Assembly (NCBI GenBank): GCA_017305055.1 | Contig: JAFKMZ010000060.1 | Span: 8,014 to 55,166, forward strand | Source of the DNA: Lysobacterales bacterium | GTDB lineage: Bacteria; Pseudomonadota; Gammaproteobacteria; Xanthomonadales; Rhodanobacteraceae | Reading direction: 5' to 3' | DNA length: 47,153 nt | Shown here: positions 35,542 to 43,299 of the stretch, one piece after another | How the letters are laid out: each line of letters opens with the position of its first letter | Numbering within the stretch: position 1 is the stretch's first letter | Translations under genes and position numbers: made by a program | Notes under the pieces: generated by a model | The model's database searches: none | What the model was told of the DNA's origin: nothing | What the model saw: only the letters and a program-made list of their open reading frames with translations

Positions 35542-37791
35542 ATGAAGACAACAGGATGCAGGAAATCCATTGGCCCGCTGCGCTGCGGCCTGGCAGCCTT
35601 GGCGCTGGCGGCTGCAGGCTCGGCCCTGGCCGCGGATGCCGCGCCGCAGAGCAGCCCGGACACGGCCACCAACCTCGCCACGGTCACCGTCTCGGCCAGC
35701 CTCAACCAGACCCGGGTCGAGGACATGCCGCTGCACACCACGGTCATCGGCCAGGACGAGATCAAGCTTTCCGCTGCGCAGACACTGGACCAGCTGCTGC
35801 GCACGGTTCCCGGCTTCAATTTCACCGGCGTGCCCGCCGCCATCTCCGATCCCACCGGCCAGCAGACCAGGATGCGCGGCCTCGGCAACGCCAAGGTGCT
35901 GGTGCTGCTCGACGGCATCCCGATCATCGATCCGTTCTACCTGACCACGCAGTTCTACAAGGTCCCGCTGGCCGACGTCGACCACATCGAGGTCATCCGC
36001 GGCGGCACCTCCAGCCTGTGGGGCAGCATGGCGGTGGCCGGCATGGTCAACATCATCACCAGGCGTCCCGCGGGCAACGCCGGCGTGGTCACCGCCGGCG
36101 GCGGCAACCACGGCACCGCCAGCCTGTCCTGGAGCCAGGATCTCACGGTCTCCGACGCGCTGGCGCTGAACCTGGCCGTCAACCAGTACCGCACGGACGG
36201 CTATATCACCACGCCGCCAATGTACCGGTGGAAGTTCCCCTTGCAGCAGGCCACCTCGGCGCGCGACACCAACGTCGCGCTGTCGGCGTACTTCAAGCTC
36301 GGCGACGACCTGAAAGGATTCCTGCGCCTGGGCCAGCACCGGCAGGACCAGCACATCGGCTACCGCCACGGCCGCAACCTGCAGAAGAATCCCGACGGCG
36401 CACTCGGCCTGGACCAGCGTCTCGGCAAGGACGGTTCGCTGTCCTGGCGTGCCTGGGCGCAGGACGTGCACTTCACCAAGTACAACGGTGCCACCTGCTA
36501 CTACCAGGCCACGGGCGTGTGCCAGAACAGCAACGCCAGGAACCAGACGATCAGCGACGAGGTGGTGGAGTACCACAGCCAGTACGGCGACCAGCACTAC
36601 CGCGAACAGGGCAGCTCGCTGACCTGGTCGAAATCCTTCAATGCCGTCCTCAACAGCCTGCAGGTCGGCACCAGCTATCGCCATCTGTCGGCCAGGGATG
36701 CCGAGTCGTTCTTCGCCACGCCCCGCGACCCGAACAGGCCGCAGGTGCTGAACGCCACGGGCTATGGGCAGGGTGCGCAGACCTTCGGCGGGGCGTTCGT
36801 GCAGGCGAAGATCTCGCCGCTAGCGGCGTTGCAGGTCACCGTCAGCGGCCGCTACGACTCCTGGCGCAACACCGACCAGGTGCACACCCTGGCCAAGGCA
36901 TCGACTGGTGTGGCGAGCGGCGGCGCGTTGCCCTCGGGCAGCAAGTCAGCGTTCAATCCCGGGGTGGGACTGCACTACGACCTCAGCAACGAGTGGTCGC
37001 TGCGTGGCGCGGCCTACAAGGCCTTCCGTGCGCCGGGCTTCAACAACACCACGCGCAGCTACGGCGTCGGCCCCACCACCGTGGCCAACCCGAACCTGGG
37101 GCCGGAAACCATGACCGGCTGGGAGGCGGGCAGCGACTGGCGCGGCTATGTGCTGACGCTGGGGGCGACGTACTTCCGCTACGACATCCGCGACATGATC
37201 GCCACCTACCGGCTGACCTCGCCGACCGGTGCGCCGCAACCGGTGCTGAGCCTGTGCAGTTCATCGGCCACGATTCCCAACTTCGACAACTGCGGCGGCG
37301 CGGCCAACTACTACACCAACGACCAGAACGGCCAATCGCACGGTGTGGAATTGAATGGCAGCTGGCAGCTCACCCCGGCGCTGCGGCTGGGCGCCAACTT
37401 CACCTGGACCAGCACCTACCTCACCAGCGAGGCGTCCGCGATCACCACGCCGCTCGATGTCCAACTGGTTGGCATCCCGAGGAAGAAGGGCTCGCTGGAC
37501 GCCACCTGGCATCCGACGCCCAGGCTCACGCTGTACGGGCAAATGCTCTACATCGGCCCGATGCATCTCGACGTGACCACGACCCGCGGCGCGCATTACG
37601 GGCAGGGCGGCAACCTGGTCTACAACGCCAGCGCGGGCTACGCGCTCACCGACAGCCTCGACCTGTCGCTCAGTCTGACCAACCTCTTCGATAGGACCTA
37701 CTCAGAGAACGCCTACGCCATCACCCAACCGTGGTCACGCACCTTGGCCATGCCGCGCACGTTCTTCGTGTCCGCCACGGTCAGGTACTGA
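35542..37791 (+). CDS. TonB-dependent outer-membrane receptor
   Basis: 749 residues. Signal peptide (LRCGLAALALAAAGSALAADA), a TonB-box-like ATVTVSAS, a plug domain with VLVLLDGIPIIDP and IEVIRGGTSSLWGSMAVAG (about 115-165), then a 22-strand barrel ending in the aromatic FFVSATVRY. Loop cysteines (TCYYQATGVC and LCSSS/NCGG) probably form disulphides. The substrate is not shown by sequence. The metal-rich DUF2946-like neighbour suggests copper or another metal chelate; cobalamin or a siderophore are alternatives. Confidence 0.88.
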   Translation: MKTTGCRKSIGPLRCGLAALALAAAGSALAADAAPQSSPDTATNLATVTVSASLNQTRVEDMPLHTTVIGQDEIKLSAAQTLDQLLRTVPGFNFTGVPAAISDPTGQQTRMRGLGNAKVLVLLDGIPIIDPFYLTTQFYKVPLADVDHIEVIRGGTSSLWGSMAVAGMVNIITRRPAGNAGVVTAGGGNHGTASLSWSQDLTVSDALALNLAVNQYRTDGYITTPPMYRWKFPLQQATSARDTNVALSAYFKLGDDLKGFLRLGQHRQDQHIGYRHGRNLQKNPDGALGLDQRLGKDGSLSWRAWAQDVHFTKYNGATCYYQATGVCQNSNARNQTISDEVVEYHSQYGDQHYREQGSSLTWSKSFNAVLNSLQVGTSYRHLSARDAESFFATPRDPNRPQVLNATGYGQGAQTFGGAFVQAKISPLAALQVTVSGRYDSWRNTDQVHTLAKASTGVASGGALPSGSKSAFNPGVGLHYDLSNEWSLRGAAYKAFRAPGFNNTTRSYGVGPTTVANPNLGPETMTGWEAGSDWRGYVLTLGATYFRYDIRDMIATYRLTSPTGAPQPVLSLCSSSATIPNFDNCGGAANYYTNDQNGQSHGVELNGSWQLTPALRLGANFTWTSTYLTSEASAITTPLDVQLVGIPRKKGSLDATWHPTPRLTLYGQMLYIGPMHLDVTTTRGAHYGQGGNLVYNASAGYALTDSLDLSLSLTNLFDRTYSENAYAITQPWSRTLAMPRTFFVSATVRY

Positions 37792-37922
37792 GCGAACCCG
37801 CCACTGCCACGCCATGATCGTTGCCGACGCAGCGGCGCGCGCGTCGCCATGGATGCGCATGCCATGGCCATGGTCCGCCGTGATCGTTCTGCCGTCGGCC
37901 GGCGGCGGCTCGGGCGCGCGGC

Positions 37923-38864
37923 TCAGTGAATGCCCTGGGCCTGGATGAAATCCGCGATGGTGTCGGTGAGCGCTCCGGGCAGGCCCACGTCCACATTGAT
38001 CTGCCGGTGCTGCAAGGCCACGCGGTCGAGCTCGACGCGGCCACCGAAGCCCGTGGCCCTGGCCGCGTAGGCGGCAGCCTGGTCGCAGGAATTGCGGCGC
38101 AGCGTGGAGCACACCAGCAGGACGGGTACCGGTGGTGCAGCCTGCAGCGCCAGGGTGGGCGATGCCGCCTCCCACAGCGCGGGATCGCTGCCGAACACCT
38201 GGTCGTACAGCCGCAGGTGCGGTCCGCGCATGAGCGCGGTGATGTCGTAGCCGGCGCTGTCCAGGGCGATGGTCGCGCGCCAGGGAGCGACCCCCGCGGC
38301 TTGCCGGATGGCGGGCGTGGAGGTCAACAACATCACCAGGTGGGCGCCGGCCGAGTGGCCCATGACCACGATGCTGGAGGCGTCGCCACCCCAGCTTGCG
38401 GCGTGCGCCTGGACATAGGCCAGGGCCGTTGCCACATCGGCGCCCTCGGTCATCACCCCGACCGCGGGCAGCATGCGGTAGTCGACCGAGACGAGGATGA
38501 AGCCACGCGGCAGGAAGTAGTCGATCTTGTTCTGCACGACACCGTCGTTGGCCTTGTCGCCGCGCTGCCAGCCGCCGCCGTGCACCATGAAGACGATTGG
38601 CGCGGCGTGGGTGTCGTGTGGAATGTAGACGTCCAGCGCCTGGTCCGGGGCGGAGCCGTAGGCGACGTTCCGCACTTCCCGTGCACCTGCCGGTAGGGTG
38701 GTTGCACGACCACGGTCGGCGCTTCCCTGTTGCAACCGTTGCTGGAACTGTCCGCCCCGGTGCAATCGGCCATATCCGTTTTGCATGGGAGCGGACCAGA
38801 CCGACATGGCCACGCAGGCGAGCAATGCCGGAATCGACGCCTTGATGATCGAGCGCACATGCAT
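37923..38864 (-). CDS. Secreted alpha/beta-hydrolase (esterase/lipase)
   Basis: 313 residues. Signal peptide (ASIPALLACVAMSVWSA) followed by a serine-hydrolase fold of the carboxylesterase/BD-FAE type. The oxyanion HGGGWQRGDK motif is near residue 95, the nucleophile in VMGHSAGAHLVMLL near 170, the acid probably in the SCDQA region, and the His probably in LQHRQINVDVG near 290. It is convergent with the TonB receptor gene; the 131-base gap holds no obvious terminator. Substrate unknown. Confidence 0.85.
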   Translation of the reverse strand: MHVRSIIKASIPALLACVAMSVWSAPMQNGYGRLHRGGQFQQRLQQGSADRGRATTLPAGAREVRNVAYGSAPDQALDVYIPHDTHAAPIVFMVHGGGWQRGDKANDGVVQNKIDYFLPRGFILVSVDYRMLPAVGVMTEGADVATALAYVQAHAASWGGDASSIVVMGHSAGAHLVMLLTSTPAIRQAAGVAPWRATIALDSAGYDITALMRGPHLRLYDQVFGSDPALWEAASPTLALQAAPPVPVLLVCSTLRRNSCDQAAAYAARATGFGGRVELDRVALQHRQINVDVGLPGALTDTIADFIQAQGIH

Positions 38865-38971
38865 CGGCTGCCTCCCGTGGTCGGCGCATCACGATATCGA
38901 TGCAAACGACCGGTCAGCCCCGCGGTTGACATGACTTCCCCGCGCTTGCGGAAAGGGCGCCTCGCCTCCGT

Positions 38972-38997
38972 GGGAGCCCGCCTGCGGGCAGGCTCCC
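38972..38997. repeat. Short inverted repeat between the esterase and SIMPL genes
   Basis: GGGAGCC (38972-38978) and GGCTCCC (38991-38997), with an inner GCC/GGC pair. It resembles the GGGAGCCCGCCTGCGGGC-type dispersed palindromes of pseudomonads and Xanthomonadales. It lies downstream of the SIMPL gene and may help end its transcript. Confidence 0.45.
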
Positions 38998-39019
38998 CGT
39001 CCGATGTGGTTGCGCCGTG

Positions 39020-39739
39020 TCAGTTGGTCACGGCGTAGTCGATGCTTGCGACCACGCGCACCGTCTTCTCCACCTGGCGGTCCTCCTGCAACATGGGAGC
39101 CTTGTCGCGCGGCAGGATCTGGAACACGCCCTGGTTGGCGCGCCGGATGCCGCCGAGCTTGCTGCCCGAATCGTGCGCGAACTGCGCGGCGGCGGCACGT
39201 GCGTTCTTCGTGGCCTCGGCGATCATCGAGGGCTTCAGCGCGTTCAGGCCGTCGAACAGATAGGTGGGCGCCTGGTCGTCGCCGCCATTGGACCCGCCCA
39301 GCACAACGCCCTGGGCGATCAGCGCGCCGGTATCCTGGGCCGCCGCGGCCACCGCATCGACATCCTTGGTGCGCACCATGAGCGTGCCGGTGACGATGAA
39401 GCGCGTCTTGTACTCGCTGTTGCCGTACATCTGCGCGGCGCGGTCGGTGACCTGGATGTTGCGGAAGGCGATGGCGTCGTTGCCGAGCTTGTGCGTGGCG
39501 AGGAATGCCGTCACCACCTCTTCGTCATGCTGGACGCGCCCCTGCGCGTCGGCCAGCTGGTTGCCGGTTTCGACAAACTGGATGCGCCACAGCGCGATGT
39601 CGGCCTTGACGTCCCGCTCGGCCAGGCCCTTCACCGAGACATAGCGCTCGTTGCGCGAATGCTCGAAGCCGTTGCCGATGAACCAGCCGCTGACGACCAG
39701 CCCGATGGCGATGAGCAGCGCGGCGATGAGGCGCAGCAT
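39020..39739 (-). CDS. SIMPL (DUF541) domain protein
   Basis: 239 residues. An N-terminal membrane anchor or signal (MLRLIAALLIAIGLVVSGWF) is followed by a SIMPL/BP26-type domain with RYVSVKGLAERDVKADIALW, then FIVTGTLMVRTKDVD and a central EATKNARAAAAQFAHDSGSK helix. The start at 39737-39739 has GGAG six bases upstream. SIMPL proteins are periplasmic or membrane-bound oligomers, several linked to oxidative stress; the role here is unknown. Confidence 0.88.
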   Translation of the reverse strand: MLRLIAALLIAIGLVVSGWFIGNGFEHSRNERYVSVKGLAERDVKADIALWRIQFVETGNQLADAQGRVQHDEEVVTAFLATHKLGNDAIAFRNIQVTDRAAQMYGNSEYKTRFIVTGTLMVRTKDVDAVAAAAQDTGALIAQGVVLGGSNGGDDQAPTYLFDGLNALKPSMIAEATKNARAAAAQFAHDSGSKLGGIRRANQGVFQILPRDKAPMLQEDRQVEKTVRVVASIDYAVTN

Positions 39740-39955
39740 GGCGTTCTCCGGTGGATACGGTGATCCCGAGTGTGGCATGAGTGCGCGTGACATCACCAGC
39801 GCGCGGAATTCGCCACAGCTGCGTCATGCCGCAGGATTGGACGTCCGGTCCATACGCATCCCCTGGTTGCGTGGCCACGGCAAGCCCAGGCGCGCTGCGC
39901 CACACTGGCATCGGGGGGTGATGCGTTCCCCCGCCCGCGCCGGCGTGAGCCGCAT

Positions 39956-39986
39956 GGGGCGGGTCACTTGCTGGACAACCCGCCCC
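39956..39986 (-). terminator. Hairpin downstream of the PEP-CTERM gene
   Basis: A 9-bp perfect stem GGGGCGGGT/ACCCGCCCC (39956-39964 with 39978-39986), 13-base loop, 10 bases after the stop codon. No U-run follows on the minus strand, so termination may be inefficient. Nothing else was recognised in the 256-base gap 39740-39995. Confidence 0.5.
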
Positions 39987-39995
39987 GGGGTTGCG

Positions 39996-40763
39996 TCAAA
40001 CCATCGTCCGCATTGCGCGGCGATCAAGACGGCGTTTCAACAGGATCAGGCCAATCCCGCCGAGCCCCAGTCCAAACAGCGGCGCTGGCGATGGCTCGGG
40101 CACATCGTTGCCTGGTTCCAGTGCTTCGGTGGTGCGAATCCCAAACGTGAAGCCGTGCCAGTACTCGGGGACCGGTACGGTCCACGAAAAATCGGAGTAG
40201 GTACCGACGAACTTGATCGCGCCGCTCCCTTCCGAGCCAATCAGATTGTTCCCGGACTGCTGAAGGCAGGTATTGCAACCGCCCCAGTAGTCCGTGCCTT
40301 GGCTGAGTATGGTGAAAGGCACGTCGAAACTGTATTGCGTCGTTATGGCCGGGGAACCCAGGCTGACGATGTCCATGAGCGGGTCCTTGATGGGCGCACC
40401 CAGGTGGACCTTGTAGATCTGATTTTGGCCCCCTGCGAGCTGGAGCATGTCGGGCAACGGAAGATTGTCGACCTCGGTGCTGGTGTAGGCCGATGGGTAG
40501 GCTGCCCAGCCAGCCCAATTGCCGGCTGTGTAGGCACCCACGAAGCTGCCCGGTGAACCGTCGGCGTAGACTGCCGTGAAGTCCACCGATACGGTGGAGG
40601 CATCCGGCAGCGTGATGACACCGTGCGCGGTGCCCGCCGAGGGGTTCGCGCTGAGCCAATCCGTGTAGTAGTACGGAACGGCGAATGCACTCGATGCGAC
40701 GCCCAGGCCGAGTGTGGCGAGTGCAATGCGGGCGCCACTCAAAACGCGGAAATCGGTCTTCAT
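39996..40763 (-). CDS. PEP-CTERM sorting-signal protein
   Basis: 255 residues. An N-terminal signal peptide (ARIALATLGLGVASSAFA) is followed by a secreted beta-rich domain with CNTCLQQ (possible disulphide). The C-terminal sorting signal is VPEPSPAPLFGLGLGGIGL followed by the basic KRRLDRR. The sequence matches the VPEP-helix-Arg arrangement recognised by exosortase/archaeosortase systems. Neither exosortase nor an exopolysaccharide cluster is in the window. Role unknown. Confidence 0.88.
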   Translation of the reverse strand: MKTDFRVLSGARIALATLGLGVASSAFAVPYYYTDWLSANPSAGTAHGVITLPDASTVSVDFTAVYADGSPGSFVGAYTAGNWAGWAAYPSAYTSTEVDNLPLPDMLQLAGGQNQIYKVHLGAPIKDPLMDIVSLGSPAITTQYSFDVPFTILSQGTDYWGGCNTCLQQSGNNLIGSEGSGAIKFVGTYSDFSWTVPVPEYWHGFTFGIRTTEALEPGNDVPEPSPAPLFGLGLGGIGLILLKRRLDRRAMRTMV

Positions 40764-41270
40764 CTTGATCCTCCTTCAGGGCAGCGTGCCGTCAGTAATG
40801 GATGCGGGCACAAACCTTGCCCAACCATGGGACAGGGTGGGCAGGGAGTGGGCCGAATATGCCCAGCCTGTGCCGAAGCAAGGTTTCAGGCTGTCGAAGT
40901 CACCCCAAGAAACGGAATCCTGAGCTTCCCGCACGTTCTTGCATTACCAGGGCACGTGGACGTGATTCCGATTCCTGCCACAAATACCCGTGCCCCTGCG
41001 CACACCATGGCTAGACTGGAATTCAGCACGTTCTGTGCCAAACCGTCAGGCCATTCATTTCCTTGGCTATTGCTGTTCGTGGCCTCTGGCAAGGCGCTGA
41101 AAATGTAAAGCTTGTCGACACGCCGCAAGGCGCGGGAGGCGGCCACATTCCTTAAAGGGGGCCAGAGTTACTTTCCGGCGTTGTGGCATGCGCAGAACTG
41201 AAACTGACCCCGTTCCCCGTGATTTTTTCCGGAGCCAGGCGAATCATGGGGTGAAACCGGGGAGCAATAG
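40764..41270. other. 507-base region between the PEP-CTERM gene and the sigma factor gene
   Basis: No convincing gene. The promoters of both divergent units must lie here. The right part contains one copy of a dispersed repeat (41155-41219, listed). A minus-strand frame of 86 codons (40886-41146) has no ribosome site, recognisable domain or coding bias. Confidence 0.6.
41155..41219 (+). repeat. Dispersed GGGGTCAG-type repeat, copy A
   Basis: The core CCGGCGTTGTGGCATGCGCA (41175-41194) and the tail CTGACCCCGTTCCCCGT (41204-41220) match copy B (42480-42545) at most positions. This copy's left arm is degenerate, so the hairpin is imperfect. It sits about 50 bases upstream of the sigma factor start. 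Confidence 0.65.
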
Positions 41271-41798
41271 GTGGCCATGATCGTCGGACAACATCAACGG
41301 CACTTCGTGGCACTGCTGCGCGAGCATCGCGGGATCGTGTTCAAGGTGGCGGGTCTGTACAGCCGCAGCGTGGCCGATCGGGAGGACCTGGTGCAGGAGA
41401 TCGGCACGCAGTTGTGGCGCTCGTTCGGGCGTTATGACGCGGCGCGGGGAAAGTTTTCCACCTGGATGTACCGCATTGCGTTGAACGTGGCGATCTCGCA
41501 GGCGCGGCGCTGGCGCGAGGCAGATCGCCTGGAGCCGCTGGAAATGCACCACCTGGAGACCGTGGGCGGTGGCGAGTCGATCCGCGAACAGGACGAGCGG
41601 CTGGCCGCGTTGCATGCGTTCATCGGTCAGCTCGATGCGCTCAATCGCGCCTTGATCCTGCTGTACCTGGAGGATCGCAGCTACGCCGAGATGGCCGAGA
41701 TTCTCGGCATCAGCGAAACCAACGTGGCGACCAAGCTCGGTCGCATCAAGCAGAAGCTGCGCGGGCAGATGGCCGGCGCGGCGACGACCGGAGCATGA
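41271..41798 (+). CDS. ECF-type RNA polymerase sigma factor
   Basis: 175 residues. Region 2 has DREDLVQEIGTQLWRSFGRY and KFSTWMYRIALNVAISQARR. Region 4 has LNRALILLYLEDRSYAEMAE and LGISETNVATKLGRIKQKLR. The GTG at 41271 has GGGGAG 6 bases upstream; an ATG two codons on is possible. It overlaps the membrane protein gene by 4 bases, which may encode its anti-sigma partner. Regulon unknown. Confidence 0.9.
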   Translation: MAMIVGQHQRHFVALLREHRGIVFKVAGLYSRSVADREDLVQEIGTQLWRSFGRYDAARGKFSTWMYRIALNVAISQARRWREADRLEPLEMHHLETVGGGESIREQDERLAALHAFIGQLDALNRALILLYLEDRSYAEMAEILGISETNVATKLGRIKQKLRGQMAGAATTGA

Positions 41799-42466
41799 CG
41801 ATGGAGCTCGATGAAATGAAGCGGGCGTGGGCGCACATGGATCTGCGCCAGGATGGCATGGAGGCATTGTTGCGGCAGGGCTTTCGCGACCGGCGGATGG
41901 ACAAGGCGCGTGGGGCGATGCGCTGGAGCCTGCTGGGACAGGCGGTGGAGATCGCCTGCTGGGTGGCATTCGTGGTGTTCGTCGCCTCGTTCTGGGTGGT
42001 GCATCGGCAGGTGACGCATTTGTTGCTGGTTGGCCTGCTGCTGCACGCCTATGGCATCGCCGGCATCTGGTCGGGTGCCACCCAGTTGTTCCTGCTCAGC
42101 CGCATCTATCTGTTCGATGCGCCGGTGCTGGTGTTGCAGCGGCGGCTGGCGCAATTGCGCCGTTTTCGCATGGTGAGCACGCTGGCACTGGGCCTGCCGT
42201 GGTGGTTCCTGTGGCTGCTGGTGCCGCTGGTGGTACTGACCTGGTGGTCCGGGGTGGACCTGTTTGCCGGGGCCCCGGGATGGATCTGGGCATGCATGGC
42301 GGTCGGCGTGGCCGGCACCGGTTTCAGCCTGTGGCTGGCGCGCCGGCTGGCTGGGCGTGCGATGTGGTCGCCGTGGCTGCAGCGGGTGGTCGATGACATG
42401 TCGGGCCGCACCCTGGCGCGTGTTTCGCGGCAACTGGATGAGATCGCCCGCTTCGAGCGTGACTGA
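41795..42466 (+). CDS. Membrane protein, putative regulator of the ECF sigma factor
   Basis: 223 residues. A cytoplasmic, charged N-terminus (ELDEMKRAWAHMDLRQD) is followed by four predicted membrane helices (around residues 48-70, 76-100, 126-150, 160-182) and a cytoplasmic C-terminal tail. No ZAS zinc motif (HxxxCxxC) is visible. The 4-base overlap with the sigma gene suggests a functional pair, so an atypical anti-sigma factor is a reasonable guess but not shown. Confidence 0.75.
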   Translation: MTMELDEMKRAWAHMDLRQDGMEALLRQGFRDRRMDKARGAMRWSLLGQAVEIACWVAFVVFVASFWVVHRQVTHLLLVGLLLHAYGIAGIWSGATQLFLLSRIYLFDAPVLVLQRRLAQLRRFRMVSTLALGLPWWFLWLLVPLVVLTWWSGVDLFAGAPGWIWACMAVGVAGTGFSLWLARRLAGRAMWSPWLQRVVDDMSGRTLARVSRQLDEIARFERD

Positions 42467-42479
42467 TCAGCGTGCCTTG

Positions 42480-42545
42480 GGGAAATGGGGTCGGGTTCAC
42501 TACCGGCGCTGCGGCATGCGCAGACATGAACCTGATCCCATTCCC
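42480..42545 (+). repeat. Dispersed GGGGTCAG-type repeat, copy B (hairpin)
   Basis: The left arm GGGAAATGGGGTCGGGTTCA (42480-42499) is nearly the reverse complement of 42527-42545 (TGAACCTGATCCCATTCCC). The centre CCGGCGCTGCGGCATGCGCA matches copy A at 18 of 20 positions. It lies between the sigma operon and the toxin gene and touches the toxin stop codon. It resembles the REP-like elements of Xanthomonadales mobilised by RAYT transposases; no such transposase is seen here. Confidence 0.75.
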
Positions 42546-42546
42546 G

Positions 42547-42972
42547 TCAGCCCAGGATGCGCATCCCGCGTACCTTGGCAAAATCGCGATCATGCGTGAC
42601 CAGGGCATCCGCGTTGATCGCAATGGCGCTGCCTAGCTGGATGGCGTCCGGCAGTTTCAAGCCGTAGCTTGCCCGCAGCCGCGCGGCGGCTTCGGCAATG
42701 TCGAGGTCGAAGTCCACCACCTGCCAGGTCTCCAGGGCCGCGCGGTAGCGTTTGGCCAGTGCCTCCTCGCCCGCCGCGAGTGGGCCGGTGAGTACTTCGG
42801 CGATGGTGACGGTGGTCACCGCCAGCGTGACCTCGCCGCGCGCGTGGCGCTCGAACAAGGGCGCGAAATGCGCCGCGAATCTGGCGTGGCCTTCCAGCAC
42901 GTAGATGATGGGCGCGCTGTCGACTAGCAGCAGCGCATCGGCAGGGAGCGCCGCGGCGTTCAGCGCTTCCAT
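42547..42972 (-). CDS. PIN-domain toxin, VapC-like
   Basis: 141 residues. The PIN acidic residues appear in LLLVDSAPIIYVLEGH, TVTIAEVLTGPL, KLPDAIQLGSAIAI and LVTHDRDFAKV. A Mg-dependent ribonuclease toxin is expected. The ATG at 42970-42972 lies inside the end of the antitoxin gene (13-base overlap), typical for a coupled toxin-antitoxin pair. Confidence 0.88.
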   Translation of the reverse strand: MEALNAAALPADALLLVDSAPIIYVLEGHARFAAHFAPLFERHARGEVTLAVTTVTIAEVLTGPLAAGEEALAKRYRAALETWQVVDFDLDIAEAAARLRASYGLKLPDAIQLGSAIAINADALVTHDRDFAKVRGMRILG

Positions 42973-43220
42973 TCTTCGCGCAGCCGGGCGATGGCAGCTG
43001 CGCTGCGGGCACCCCACAGGCTGCGCCCGGTGCCGGCCAGGGCCGTCAAGGGCATGACCTTGACTGGCCGCGCCGCGGTGATGGGTACCACGGCGGCCAC
43101 CTCGCGACCACGTCGGGTGATCACGGTGGTGTGTCCGGCGGCCGCTTCGGCGAGGATCGTCGGCAGCTCCTGGCGCGCCTGTTCGGCGCCCCGCGAAGTC
43201 TGTCTGGATATGCGTTTCAT
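42960..43220 (-). CDS. Phd/YefM-type antitoxin
   Basis: 86 residues. The N-terminal part fits the Phd/YefM DNA-binding fold: QARQELPTILAEAAAGHTTV then ITRRGREVAAVVPI. The basic C-terminus (RLREEWKR) should contact the toxin. The start codon lies 7 bases after a predicted -10 box with no ribosome site, so the mRNA is probably leaderless. It is preceded by a perfect palindromic operator. Confidence 0.85.
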   Translation of the reverse strand: MKRISRQTSRGAEQARQELPTILAEAAAGHTTVITRRGREVAAVVPITAARPVKVMPLTALAGTGRSLWGARSAAAIARLREEWKR

Positions 43221-43223
43221 GCC

Positions 43224-43255
43224 GTAACTGTACGGTCCGTACAGTTACGTGTCAA
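43224..43255 (-). promoter_or_regulatory. Toxin-antitoxin promoter and autoregulatory operator
   Basis: Minus-strand TTGACA (43250-43255), a 17-base spacer and TACAGT (43227-43232). A perfect inverted repeat, GTAACTGTAC (43224-43233) with GTACAGTTAC (43239-43248) around a 5-base centre, covers the spacer and the -10 box. Phd/YefM antitoxins bind such palindromes to repress their own operon. Confidence 0.8.
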
Positions 43256-43299
43256 GCCCGACAGGACGTTCCCCAGGTCACACTGGCTGGCGCGGACCA

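Noticed and set aside
40886-41146. 86-codon minus-strand frame in the PEP-CTERM/sigma gap
   Set aside because: No ribosome site, no recognisable domain, and part of it lies next to repeat DNA.
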